Source: Pseudidiomarina piscicola
Lineage (GTDB): Bacteria; Pseudomonadota; Gammaproteobacteria; Enterobacterales; Alteromonadaceae
DNA: 64,000 nucleotides
Assembly: GCF_902806985.1 (NCBI RefSeq)
Contig: NZ_CADCXY010000001.1
Location: forward strand, 372,001 to 436,000
Direction: 5' to 3'
The position numbers and the translations under genes were made by a program. Of this stretch, positions 10,680 through 19,529 are shown piece by piece (position 1 is the stretch's first letter; each line of letters starts with the position of its first letter). Under the pieces are notes generated by a model that saw only the letters and a program-made list of their open reading frames with translations, made no database searches and was not told the origin of the DNA.

Positions 10680-11852
10680 ATGAGCGCTGAAACTCCTTTA
10701 TTGGTTGCTGTGATCGCCGGCGAGCATTCCGGCGATCTGCTTGGTGCTGGCGTACTGCGTGAGCTAAAACAACGCCATCCACAGGTTGAGTTTATCGGAG
10801 TCGGTGGCCCGTTGATGGAAGCCGAAGGCCTTCGTAGTATCGTACCCATGGACGACTTAGCAGTGATGGGTATCGCCGAAGTGTTGGGCCGACTACGAAC
10901 CTTACTAAAACACCGTAAACAGCTGATAGAAACCTTCATTGAGCGTCAACCACAGGTATTTATTGGTATTGATGCACCAGACTTTAATCTGCCCATTGCC
11001 AAACGTTTAAAAGCCTTAGGCATTCCCACCATGCACTACGTAAGTCCGAGTGTTTGGGCGTGGCGACAAGGGCGTATCAAAGGCATTAAAGAAAGTGTCG
11101 ATCATGTATTGTGCTTGCTGCCTTTTGAAAAAGAGTTTTATGACCGCCATCAATTGCCAGCAACATTCGTAGGCCACCCTCTAGCTGATGCAATTCCGTT
11201 GCATTGGAGCAAAGAAGAAGCACGCGACGAGTTGCAACTGGAAACGACTGCAGGGCAATCCATTATTGCTTTGTTGCCGGGGAGTCGTGCGGGCGAAGTG
11301 GGTCGTTTGGGGCCTATTTTTTTACGCGCCGCCGAAGCGTATTGGCAGCGTCATCCCGAGACTCTATTTATTAGCCCGATGATTTCGACTGCGCGTGCCG
11401 AGCAGTTTCGACAGCTCCAACAAGAGTTAGTGCCAGAACTACCGCTAAAACTCATAGCGGGGCAGTCGCGTACGGCCATGGCGGCAGCGGACGGGTTATT
11501 ACTTACCTCGGGCACCGTCACCTTAGAAGCGATGTTAATTAAACGACCGATGGTGGTTGCGTATCGCTTCAATTGGTTGAGTTATCAGATTATTCGCCGA
11601 ATGTTTAAAGCGGCCTTTTTTAGCTTACCTAATCTACTCGCGGGTCGAGAGTTAGTTCCCGAACTCTTACAAGGCGATGTGAACCCAGCACAGCTGGTCG
11701 CGGCATTAGAGTCGCAACTAACCGCAGCCGACCAGGGCTCGCTGATTGAAACCTTTTTAGAGTTGCATAAAGGCTTGCAACTTGCCGCCGACAAAGTAAG
11801 TGCCGAGGTCGCACTGGAGTTGGCATCATGTGAAGAACGTTCGATTGAATAG
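10680..11852 (+). CDS. lpxB: Lipid-A-disaccharide synthase
   Basis: GT-B glycosyltransferase that joins UDP-diacylglucosamine and lipid X into the lipid A disaccharide. The 390-residue product shows the N-terminal A-G-E-H-S-G-D-L-L-G-A motif, the S-P-S-V-W-A-W-R segment, L-L-P-G-S-R-A-G-E-V and the C-terminal S-G-T-V-T-L-E-A donor-binding segment. It starts three bases after lpxA and ends the operon. The rnhB-dnaE genes that follow in many enterobacteria are not here. Confidence 0.95.
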   Translation: MSAETPLLVAVIAGEHSGDLLGAGVLRELKQRHPQVEFIGVGGPLMEAEGLRSIVPMDDLAVMGIAEVLGRLRTLLKHRKQLIETFIERQPQVFIGIDAPDFNLPIAKRLKALGIPTMHYVSPSVWAWRQGRIKGIKESVDHVLCLLPFEKEFYDRHQLPATFVGHPLADAIPLHWSKEEARDELQLETTAGQSIIALLPGSRAGEVGRLGPIFLRAAEAYWQRHPETLFISPMISTARAEQFRQLQQELVPELPLKLIAGQSRTAMAAADGLLLTSGTVTLEAMLIKRPMVVAYRFNWLSYQIIRRMFKAAFFSLPNLLAGRELVPELLQGDVNPAQLVAALESQLTAADQGSLIETFLELHKGLQLAADKVSAEVALELASCEERSIE

Positions 11853-11934
11853 AACGTTACTACCCAATTTTCGAACTCTTCATTCAAGTTAGATCTAGCT
11901 ATACTCATGTTTCATGAACTTAAAGAGGTGAAAC

Positions 11935-12891
11935 ATGGGACTTTTAGTCGACGGTAAATGGCAAGATAAATGGTATGACACTGACAAAAGTGATGGCCAC
12001 TTTGAGCGCAGTGCAGCCCAATTTCGCAATTTTCTAAGCAACGATCCTGATGCGGAATTTCCAGCCGAATCTGGACGCTATCATTTGTACGTTTCTTATG
12101 CCTGTCCATGGGCTCATCGAACGCTTATTTTTCGTAAGCTTAAAGGCCTAGAAGAGCATATTTCCGTGTCTGCAGTTGAGCCGCTGATGTTGGAAAATGG
12201 CTGGGAGTTTGGTGCCAATGAGCTTAGTGATCCGTTGTATGAAAATGACTTCATGTATCAGTTATACCTCCGAGCAGATCCCAATTATAGTGGTCGCGTA
12301 ACGGTACCGGTGTTGTGGGACAAGGAAAAACAGACCATTGTCAGTAATGAGTCGGCCGATATTATTCGCATGCTAAATAGTGCTTTTAACGACATCACTG
12401 GCAATACCTTAGACTTTTACCCTGAACACCAGCGTACGACCATCGATCGTATTAACGAGCAGGTGTATGACACTATTAATAACGGCGTGTACAAGTGCGG
12501 GTTCGCAACACGGCAGAAGGCTTATGAGGAAGCCTATCAGGCATTGTTCGCAAGTCTAGATGAGCTGGAACAGCGGCTAAGTAAACAACGCTTTTTAGCA
12601 GGTGACCAAGTAACCGAGGCCGATTGGCGTTTATTTACCACTTTGGTCCGTTTCGATGCTGTGTATTACAGTCATTTCAAAACCAATGCGCGGCGTATCG
12701 TCGATTACCCAGCCTTGTGGGACTATTTGCGCGCGTTGTATCAAGTGCCAGGTGTTGCTGACACGGTAGTGATGGGGCATATCAAAACCCATTATTATGC
12801 TAGCCATACCATGATTAATCCGACACAGATTATTCCGCAGGGGCCTGAGCTTGATTTTAATGCACCACATCAACGAGGAGAGGTGCTATGA
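11935..12891 (+). CDS. Glutathionyl-hydroquinone reductase (Xi-class GST, YqjG/EcmB-like)
   Basis: The 318-residue protein matches the Xi-class glutathione transferases, which reduce glutathionyl-hydroquinones to hydroquinone and glutathione. The thioredoxin-like N domain carries the catalytic Cys in S-Y-A-C-P-W-A-H-R-T (about residue 59). The V-P-V-L-W-D segment, the E-S-A-D-I-I-R-M glutathione-binding segment and the all-helical C domain with R-F-D-A-V-Y-Y-S-H-F-K are visible. AGAGGTGA precedes the ATG. It overlaps the downstream pirin gene by four bases, suggesting a shared redox or quinone-handling role. Confidence 0.88.
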   Translation: MGLLVDGKWQDKWYDTDKSDGHFERSAAQFRNFLSNDPDAEFPAESGRYHLYVSYACPWAHRTLIFRKLKGLEEHISVSAVEPLMLENGWEFGANELSDPLYENDFMYQLYLRADPNYSGRVTVPVLWDKEKQTIVSNESADIIRMLNSAFNDITGNTLDFYPEHQRTTIDRINEQVYDTINNGVYKCGFATRQKAYEEAYQALFASLDELEQRLSKQRFLAGDQVTEADWRLFTTLVRFDAVYYSHFKTNARRIVDYPALWDYLRALYQVPGVADTVVMGHIKTHYYASHTMINPTQIIPQGPELDFNAPHQRGEVL

Positions 12892-13724
12892 GTGTGATTT
12901 TAAGTCGTCATAGAGGAATGCCTGCGCAAGATGGTGCGGGAGTGAAGCTGACGCGAGTTGTGAACCAACCGAACTTGGGCTATCAAGACCCCTTTTTGAT
13001 GCTGGATGAGTTTCGTTCAGATGACGCGAATGATTACATTGCGGGCTTTCCAGCGCATCCACACCGTGGGTTTGTAACCCTAACGTACATGCTCGCTGGG
13101 CAAATGGAACATAAAGACTCGGTCGGCAATACCGGCCTAGTGAGTGGCGGCGGTGCGCAATGGATGAAAGCTGCGCGCGGGATTATTCATGCCGAAATGC
13201 CTCATCAAACTGATGGGCTTATGTGGGGCTTTCAAATCTGGATAAACTTGCCAGCGGAAGACAAGATGGCCGATGCCGAGTGGGCTGATTACCCAGCGCA
13301 GCAGATCCCTGAGTGGCAGTCAGAGAATGTCACGGTGCGCGTGGTCGCCGGTGATCTAAGCGTTGATAAAGAGGCGTTTAAGGGGCCAGTACAGCAACCT
13401 AAACAACAATTGCAGATACTTGATGTCCGTTTTGCTGGGCAGGGGCAGTTTAGGTATAGCGGTTTGGAGCAGGCCACTCGTATGGCTTACATCTACCAAG
13501 GTAACGTTAGTATTAATCAGCAGCAAGTCAGTCGCGGTGAACTGGTTCGATTAGAGCCACATGCAGAGTTGCTTTTTAGTGCCACGGAAGACGCCGGACT
13601 CCTATTACTTTCAGGGCGTCCGATCGGTGAACCCATTGCCCAGTACGGGCCTTTTGTTATGAATACAGAAAGTGAAATAGAACAAGCGATACGCGACTAT
13701 CAAAATGGTACACTCACCGACTAA
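12888..13724 (+). CDS. Pirin family protein
   Basis: Bicupin protein of 278 residues with the pirin signature: the metal-binding H-P-H-R-G-F-V-T-L-T-Y segment near residue 55, then H-K-D-S-x-G-N-x-G and A-A-R-G-I-I-H-A-E. Some bacterial pirins act as quercetin 2,3-dioxygenases and others bind regulators, so the substrate cannot be told here. Its ATG overlaps the end of the glutathionyl-hydroquinone reductase gene (ATGA), so the pair is translationally coupled. Confidence 0.88.
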   Translation: MSVILSRHRGMPAQDGAGVKLTRVVNQPNLGYQDPFLMLDEFRSDDANDYIAGFPAHPHRGFVTLTYMLAGQMEHKDSVGNTGLVSGGGAQWMKAARGIIHAEMPHQTDGLMWGFQIWINLPAEDKMADAEWADYPAQQIPEWQSENVTVRVVAGDLSVDKEAFKGPVQQPKQQLQILDVRFAGQGQFRYSGLEQATRMAYIYQGNVSINQQQVSRGELVRLEPHAELLFSATEDAGLLLLSGRPIGEPIAQYGPFVMNTESEIEQAIRDYQNGTLTD

Positions 13725-13762
13725 AGCAATGAAGTTATGCTAGCGATAGACGAGGAGTGTTT

Positions 13763-14731
13763 ATGCCGAAAACTGCAATCGGGTACATTGTTGAGCAGGG
13801 GCGTCCCGTCGCCACTGAATTTGAACTTGCCACGCCGCAGGTTGATGAGGTCGTCATTGAGGTAAGTCATAGCGGTATTAACCGTGCCGACTTGTCTCAG
13901 TTGGCGGGGCATTACCCACCACCAGCCGGCGCGTCTGATCGTTTAGGGCTTGAAGCCAGTGGTCGCGTGATTGCGGTAGGCCCCGCGGTAAGCCGCTTGC
14001 AAGTCGGTGATGAAGTGTGTGCTTTGCTCGCTGCTGGGGGCTATGCAAGCCATGTGGTGGTGAGCGAGCAACAAGTTGCAAAGCTACCACAGGGAATTAG
14101 CCTAGAGCAGGGCGCCGCCATCTGTGAAGCCTATGCAACGGCTTGGTATAACTTATACGAAATTGCAGCGCTGCAGCCGAAGGAGCGATTGTTAATGCAC
14201 GCAGGGGCGAGCTCTGTCGGTTTGGCAGCTGTGCAATTAGCCGCGCAGTCCGGCAACAAAGTGTTCGTAACTGCCGGTAGTGATGAAAAGCTTGCCCTGT
14301 GTAAAGAACTCGGTGCCGATGCCGGTTGGAACCGCCATCAAGGCCCATTCGTTGAAGCAGTGAAAGGCTGGGGTGGCGCCGATGTCATTATTGATCCTGT
14401 TGCGGGTGATTATTTAGCGGCTGATCAGCAGGTATTGAATCTCGATGGTCGTATTGTGGTGCTAGGCTTGATGGGCGGCCGAGACGCACAACTTGATGCC
14501 GCACGCTTATTGATGAAACGCCAGCGCATTCAAGGAAGTACATTACGAAGTCAATCGTTAACAGTGAAAGGCCGTTTAATGCGAGCGCTTGAGCAAAATG
14601 TCTGGCCGTTACTTAGTAAAGGCACATGTCAGGCACGCGTCGAGCAGGTGTATCCGATAGCTGATGTTGCCGTGGCGCTACAACAACTGGCCGAGAACAA
14701 AACCATGGGTAAATTGGTATTAGCTTGGTAA
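13763..14731 (+). CDS. NAD(P)H-quinone oxidoreductase, zinc-free MDR family (PIG3-like)
   Basis: Medium-chain dehydrogenase/reductase of 322 residues. The ATG at 13763 follows GAGGAGTGTTT. An in-frame GTG six bases earlier is too close to that site. N-terminal G-I-N-R-A-D, the G-L-E-A-S-G core, the A-T-A-W-Y-N-L segment and the H-A-G-A-S-S-V-G-L-A-A-V-Q-L nucleotide-binding loop are those of the TP53I3/quinone oxidoreductase branch. Zinc ligands are absent. Downstream of pirin, it fits a quinone detoxification group. Confidence 0.87.
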   Translation: MPKTAIGYIVEQGRPVATEFELATPQVDEVVIEVSHSGINRADLSQLAGHYPPPAGASDRLGLEASGRVIAVGPAVSRLQVGDEVCALLAAGGYASHVVVSEQQVAKLPQGISLEQGAAICEAYATAWYNLYEIAALQPKERLLMHAGASSVGLAAVQLAAQSGNKVFVTAGSDEKLALCKELGADAGWNRHQGPFVEAVKGWGGADVIIDPVAGDYLAADQQVLNLDGRIVVLGLMGGRDAQLDAARLLMKRQRIQGSTLRSQSLTVKGRLMRALEQNVWPLLSKGTCQARVEQVYPIADVAVALQQLAENKTMGKLVLAW

Positions 14732-14735
14732 GAAA

Positions 14736-14820
14736 TGGTGGAGGGGGCAGGATTCGAACCTGCGAAGGCTGAGCCGTCAGATTTACAGTCTGATCCCTTT
14801 GGCCACTCGGGAACCCCTCC
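14736..14820 (-). tRNA. tRNA-Tyr (anticodon GTA)
   Basis: On the minus strand an 85-nt class II tRNA folds with a 7-bp acceptor stem (GGAGGGG/CCCCTCC), a long variable arm, the T loop GTTCGAATC and an encoded CCA end (14736-14738). The anticodon GTA lies at 14784-14786 inside the loop CTGTAAA. Its 3' end is only four bases from the convergent oxidoreductase gene. Confidence 0.97.
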
Positions 14821-14833
14821 ACGAAGACGCCGC

Positions 14834-14861
14834 ATCATAGCAGATTGAGGCTTACTGTAAA
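14834..14861 (-). promoter_or_regulatory. Sigma-70 promoter of tRNA-Tyr
   Basis: On the minus strand TTTACA (14856-14861) and TATGAT (14834-14839) are separated by 16 bases. The GC-rich GCGGCG that follows is the discriminator type seen at stringently controlled stable-RNA promoters. Confidence 0.75.
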
Positions 14862-14917
14862 CCCCGCTATGATGAAAGCTTAGGTATTTTTCGCTGTACT
14901 CAAACAGGTTGCTTACT

Positions 14918-15820
14918 TTGTCGACATCCACTGCTGAATTAATCAACACCTTCTTGGAGCGCTTATGGCTTAAACAAGGGGTGAGTCAACACACGTCGTC
15001 GGCGTATGGCACCGATTTAAAAAAGTTTTATCAGTTTCTACTTGAGTACCAAGGCGAAGCGGCTGATTTACTGCAGGTTGAGACTGAAGCCATCGAAAAT
15101 TATCTGTTGTGGCGGCGGCAGCAAGGTCTTTCGCCACGCAGTACAGCGCGCGCACTGAGTGCGCTGAAAAAGTTTTACAACTATGCAGTGAAAGAGCGTT
15201 GGTGCTCGGTCGACCCAACCACGCGTTTACGGCAACCCAAGCAGCCCCAATCGATTCCCCATAGCTTGGCTGAAAGCGAAGTTGAAGCGCTACTAGCGGC
15301 ACCTGACTTAGATGATCCCGTGCAGTTGCGCGATCGAGCGATGCTAGAAGTGCTTTATGCGACAGGTTTACGCGTGACCGAATTGGTGCAACTCAACTTC
15401 AGTCAAGTCTCGATGCAACAAGAGTTGGTACGAGTGATAGGTAAGGGCAACAAAGAGCGTTTGGTACCCCTTGGCGAGTCTGCGTTAGAGTTATTACAGC
15501 AGTATCAGCAGCATGGGCGCCCGGCGTTAAGCCAAAAGAATTCGGATTTTGTATTTATCACGCGCCGCGGCGGGCCTTTGACGCGCCAAGCTTTTTGGCA
15601 TCGTATTAAATATTATGCGCAGCGCGCCGATATCCGTTCACACTTATCGCCACACACGTTGCGCCATGCATTTGCCACCCATTTATTGAACCATGGCGCC
15701 GACTTGCGTGTTTTGCAGATGTTGTTAGGCCACAGCGATCTATCAACCACGCAGATCTACACCCATGTCGCCCGAGAGCGCTTACAGCAACTTCATGCAA
15801 GCCATCATCCACGGGCTTAA
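14918..15820 (+). CDS. xerD: Site-specific tyrosine recombinase XerD
   Basis: Chromosome-dimer-resolution recombinase acting with XerC at dif under FtsK control. The N-terminal SAM-like core-binding domain (about 1-100) is followed by the catalytic domain, with Arg in A-T-G-L-R-V-T-E-L, H-T-L-R-H-A-F-A-T-H, L-G-H-S and the nucleophile Tyr in T-T-Q-I-Y-T-H. No ATG is available. The TTG at 14918, nine bases after ACAGG, gives 300 residues; another TTG lies at 14909. The call of XerD over XerC rests on the following dsbC-recJ-prfB order. Confidence 0.92.
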   Translation: MSTSTAELINTFLERLWLKQGVSQHTSSAYGTDLKKFYQFLLEYQGEAADLLQVETEAIENYLLWRRQQGLSPRSTARALSALKKFYNYAVKERWCSVDPTTRLRQPKQPQSIPHSLAESEVEALLAAPDLDDPVQLRDRAMLEVLYATGLRVTELVQLNFSQVSMQQELVRVIGKGNKERLVPLGESALELLQQYQQHGRPALSQKNSDFVFITRRGGPLTRQAFWHRIKYYAQRADIRSHLSPHTLRHAFATHLLNHGADLRVLQMLLGHSDLSTTQIYTHVARERLQQLHASHHPRA

Positions 15821-15892
15821 AAAGGCTGCAGTAGCTGCAGTTTCACGATAGACTGAGTGCTAATATCTGACGCCATTAATTTTAGGATCCTT

Positions 15893-16609
15893 ATGAAACC
15901 AATGCTTGTAATTGCCAGTGTGATTGGCCTATTGGCTTGTAGCCCACAGGGTACAGCGCAAAATGATGCAAATTTGAATACCGCACATTTGGAACGTATG
16001 GGCTTTGTTGTTGAGTCGGCTGACGAGTCATCGATCGCAGGCGTTTACGAAGTGATCACCGACCAAGGTTTGGTCTACGTCACCGCTGATGGTAAAACGC
16101 TGATTGGCGGACGACTTTACGATATTACGGGTGATGAGCCGGTAAATGTCAGTGAAGTCGCAATTCAAGACATGCGCCGCAATGATCTAGCGCAAATTGT
16201 TGATGAGACCATTTACTATAAAGCCGATAATGAAGACTTTGTGATCACTGTGTTTACGGACCCAACCTGTGGTTATTGCCGACAGTTGCATTCCAACCTT
16301 CAGCAGTATCATGATGTCGGTATTTCAGTGCGCTACTTGGGGTGGCCACGAATGGGGCTGCAAGGTGAAGGCTACGAACAGCTGAAAGCTATTTGGTGTG
16401 CAGATGATAAAGCTGCGGCCCTGACCGCAGCAAAAAATGATCAACCGCTGTCGCAGCGTAGCTGTGATCATCCCGTCGACCGTCACTTCGCTCTTGGGAG
16501 TAAGTTCGGCATTCGCGGCACGCCAGCGATTGTGCTGCCTTCAGGTGAAATGCTTCCTGGCCTAGTACCGGCTCAGCGTTTATTAGGTCAACTCGAAAAC
16601 GGACAATAA
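15893..16609 (+). CDS. dsbC: Thiol:disulfide interchange protein DsbC
   Basis: Periplasmic disulfide isomerase of 238 residues from the ATG behind AGGATCCTT. It has a dimerisation domain, a linker and a thioredoxin domain with the redox pair C-G-Y-C at residues 126-129 and the cis-Pro loop R-G-T-P-A. The leader ends L-L-A-C (Cys16, followed by Ser), which looks like a lipobox rather than a standard signal peptidase I site, so this DsbC may be a lipoprotein. It lies in the conserved order xerD-dsbC-recJ. Confidence 0.92.
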   Translation: MKPMLVIASVIGLLACSPQGTAQNDANLNTAHLERMGFVVESADESSIAGVYEVITDQGLVYVTADGKTLIGGRLYDITGDEPVNVSEVAIQDMRRNDLAQIVDETIYYKADNEDFVITVFTDPTCGYCRQLHSNLQQYHDVGISVRYLGWPRMGLQGEGYEQLKAIWCADDKAAALTAAKNDQPLSQRSCDHPVDRHFALGSKFGIRGTPAIVLPSGEMLPGLVPAQRLLGQLENGQ

Positions 16610-16621
16610 GTTAGGGTTAAA

Positions 16622-18346
16622 GTGACAGAATCCACAGTCGAAATTCAACGGCGCCCAGATGTTGATATGGGGCGCTTGCCCACGGATATGCCCGAGATAC
16701 TGCGCCAGATTTTGGCCCGTCGCGGGGTAACTGAACAACAGCATCTAGACCTACGCGTTCAACATCTGCCACATTTTGCTCAGTTGCATGATTGTGAAAA
16801 AGCTGCCGAGCGAATTTTAGAGGCCATAATTGCGCAGCAGGGCATCTGTATTTGCGGTGATTTTGATGCCGACGGTGCCACCTCAACAGCTCTGATGATA
16901 TCGGTACTTAAAGCGATGGGAGCTCAGCGCGTAAGCTATTGTGTGCCGAATCGCTTCAGTGACGGTTATGGTTTATCACCGAATGTGGTGAAGGCTGCTG
17001 AACAGCAAGGTGCAGATTTATTAATCACCGTCGATAGTGGTATTTCTTGTCATGCTGGCGTACTTGCAGCAAATGCAGCTGGCTTAGATGTGATTGTGAC
17101 GGATCACCATTTAGCCGGCGCTGAGTTACCGCCAGCCTATGCCATTGTGAATCCGAATCAACCCGCTTGCGCGTTCCCTAGTAAATCGATTGCAGGGGTT
17201 GGGGTTGCGTTTTATGTGTTGTTAGGGATTCGCGCGGCGGCACGCGCACGACAACATCGCGCCGCTGACGTGAATTTAGCGCAATGGTTGGATCTGGTCG
17301 CGTTAGGTACCGTTGCCGATGTGGTCAAGCTCGATGGTGTGAATCGCATTCTCGTGCAGCAAGGGTTACAACGTATTCGTAACGGTTACTGTCGCCCCGG
17401 AATTCAAGCTCTACTCACCGTGACGCAGCGCGATGCGGCCCGCATACAAGCAAGTGATTTTGGCTTTGCTCTGGCGCCGCGAATCAATGCTGCAGGTCGG
17501 TTGGATGACATGGGGCTCGGTATTGAATGTTTACTTAGCGAAAGTGACCAACAGGCCGAGCAGTTTGCGCAACAACTCAACGAACTAAACGGTCAACGTC
17601 GAGAAATTGAATCCGAAATGCGCGAGAGTGCGGCTCAGTACGTTACCCAGCTAAAATTAGATAGCGTAGAACTTCCGGCATTATTAGTTCTACATGAAGA
17701 GAGTTGGCATCAAGGTGTGATTGGAATCGTTGCGGGGCGCGTAAAAGAACAATTTCATCGGCCTACAATTACCTTTGCTCGCGGTGACGACGGTTTATTA
17801 AAAGGCTCAGCGCGTTCGATTCCGGGCTTACATATGCGTGATTTGTTGGAGCGCGTTCATAGCCTTGAACCAGATTTAATCACGCGTTTTGGTGGCCATG
17901 CCATGGCCGCTGGACTATCGCTGCCCGAAGCACACTTACCACGGTTTCGCGAGTGCGCTGAGCAAGTGGCGCGCGAATGGTTAGTGGAAGAAGATCTTAA
18001 GCGTCAGATCTGGAGTGACGGAGAGCTCGATGGTTCGTGTTTTAGCGTGCCTTTTGTTGAACAGTTAGAGCGTCTTGGCCCCTGGGGACAAGGGTTTCCA
18101 GAACCAGCTTTTGATGGGGTATTTAGCTTAGTACAGCAACGAATAGTTGGGGCCAAGCATTTAAAACTAGTGCTGCAAACAAACGACGGTATTACGGTGG
18201 ATGCCATCGCATTTAACGTTGACCTTACTCGTTGGCCGAATTTAGCCATTCAACAGGCAAAACTGGTTTATAAACTGCAATTAAATCACTTCCGCGGGCG
18301 TACCAATGTGCAACTGTTGGTGGAGCATTTAGAGCCTTTACGGTAA
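16622..18346 (+). CDS. recJ: Single-stranded-DNA-specific exonuclease RecJ
   Basis: 5'-3' exonuclease of the DHH phosphoesterase family used in recombination and mismatch repair. The product is 574 residues from a GTG start 12 bases after dsbC. Motifs for Mn2+ binding are present: D-F-D-A-D-G-A-T-S, V-D-S-G-I-S and V-T-D-H-H, then the DHHA1 domain segment R-F-G-G-H-A-M-A-A-G-L. The C-terminal OB-like domain completes the usual length. Confidence 0.95.
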   Translation: MTESTVEIQRRPDVDMGRLPTDMPEILRQILARRGVTEQQHLDLRVQHLPHFAQLHDCEKAAERILEAIIAQQGICICGDFDADGATSTALMISVLKAMGAQRVSYCVPNRFSDGYGLSPNVVKAAEQQGADLLITVDSGISCHAGVLAANAAGLDVIVTDHHLAGAELPPAYAIVNPNQPACAFPSKSIAGVGVAFYVLLGIRAAARARQHRAADVNLAQWLDLVALGTVADVVKLDGVNRILVQQGLQRIRNGYCRPGIQALLTVTQRDAARIQASDFGFALAPRINAAGRLDDMGLGIECLLSESDQQAEQFAQQLNELNGQRREIESEMRESAAQYVTQLKLDSVELPALLVLHEESWHQGVIGIVAGRVKEQFHRPTITFARGDDGLLKGSARSIPGLHMRDLLERVHSLEPDLITRFGGHAMAAGLSLPEAHLPRFRECAEQVAREWLVEEDLKRQIWSDGELDGSCFSVPFVEQLERLGPWGQGFPEPAFDGVFSLVQQRIVGAKHLKLVLQTNDGITVDAIAFNVDLTRWPNLAIQQAKLVYKLQLNHFRGRTNVQLLVEHLEPLR

Positions 18347-18390
18347 AATGCCGCCCTTTGCATTTATCAACGGACGAGCTGAGACGCATT

Positions 18391-19489
18391 ATGTTTGAAA
18401 CCAATGCCACTTATGTCGCTATAAAAGAGATGCGCGAACGCAGTGAAGCGCTTCGGGGGTATCTTTGACTATGCTCAAAAAGTTGAGCGTTTAGAAGAGG
18501 TTACTCGTGAATTGGAAGATCCTAATGTATGGGATGATCAGGAGCGTGCGCAGTCGTTAGGTAAAGAACGCGCCAGTTTAGATGAGGTTGTTTCGACCTT
18601 AGAGCAACTGGCACAAGGCCTTGAAGATGTCGAAGGTCTGGTCGATTTAGCCGTTGAAGCGGAAGACGAAGCGACCTACAACGAAGCCGTTGACGAACTA
18701 AAGCAATTAGAACAGCAGTTGGCGAAACTTGAATTTCGCCGCATGTTTTCAGGCGACCAAGATGCCTCTGACTGTTACTTAGACATTCAAGCAGGCTCTG
18801 GCGGTACTGAAGCCCAAGACTGGGCTAATATGCTGTTGCGGATGTATTTGCGTTGGGCTGAGAGTCACGAATTTAAAGCCGAAATTACCGAGCTTTCAGA
18901 AGGTGATGTTGCGGGTATTAAGTCCGCGACCGTTCGAGTTCCGGGAGACTACGCCTACGGTTGGCTGCGCACTGAAACTGGGGTGCACCGATTGGTTCGT
19001 AAATCTCCGTTTGACTCTGGTAATCGCCGACATACGTCATTTGCATCGGTGTTTGTGTACCCGGAAATTGATGACTCGATAGAAATTGATATCAACCCAG
19101 CAGATTTGCGGGTGGATACCTATCGAGCATCGGGTGCTGGTGGTCAGCACGTTAACCGAACCGACTCGGCAATTCGGATCACCCACGAACCTACAGGTAT
19201 TGTGGTGCAGTGTCAGAGTGACCGGTCACAACATAAGAACCGTGACGCAGCCATGAAACAGCTACGCGCTAAGCTTTACGAGTTTGAACTGCAAAAACAG
19301 TTAACCGAAAAGCAAGCGCTGGAAGATAGTAAATCAGATATTGGTTGGGGCAGCCAGATCCGTTCCTATGTTCTTGATGACGCGCGCATTAAAGACTTAC
19401 GTACCGGTATCGAAAACCGTAACACCCAAGCCGTGCTTGATGGCGCGCTGGACCCTTTTATTGAAGCAAGCTTGAAGTCAGGCCTGTAA
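18391..19489 (+). CDS. prfB: Peptide chain release factor 2 (programmed +1 frameshift)
   Basis: Release factor for UGA and UAA. The gene is read in two frames: 25 codons from ATG 18391 to CTT 18463-18465, a +1 shift over the in-frame TGA (18466-18468), then from GAC 18467 to 19489. The sum is 365 residues, identical in length to E. coli RF2. The recognition tripeptide S-P-F and the catalytic G-G-Q (in S-G-A-G-G-Q-H-V-N) are present. Frameshifting is autoregulatory: low RF2 lets the ribosome slip. It precedes lysS as usual. Confidence 0.97.
18451..18469 (+). promoter_or_regulatory. prfB programmed frameshift site
   Basis: The sequence CTTCGGGGGTATCTTTGAC carries the Shine-Dalgarno-like GGGGG, the slippery CTT and the in-frame stop TGA followed by C. 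This is the known RF2 recoding signal. Confidence 0.95.
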
Positions 19490-19529
19490 GTATAGATTTT
19501 GAGAAACGAGAAACAATAGGACTTTAACC

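Noticed and set aside
15821-15845. Terminator between xerD and dsbC (CTGCAGTAGCTGCAG palindrome).
   Set aside because: The stem is short and no T tract follows, so it is not convincing as a rho-independent terminator.
18443-19489. Release factor 2 gene read as starting at 18443 in the second frame, or as a frameshifted pseudogene.
   Set aside because: The ATG at 18391, the GGGGG-TAT-CTT-TGA-C signal and a combined length of 365 residues show the standard programmed frameshift.
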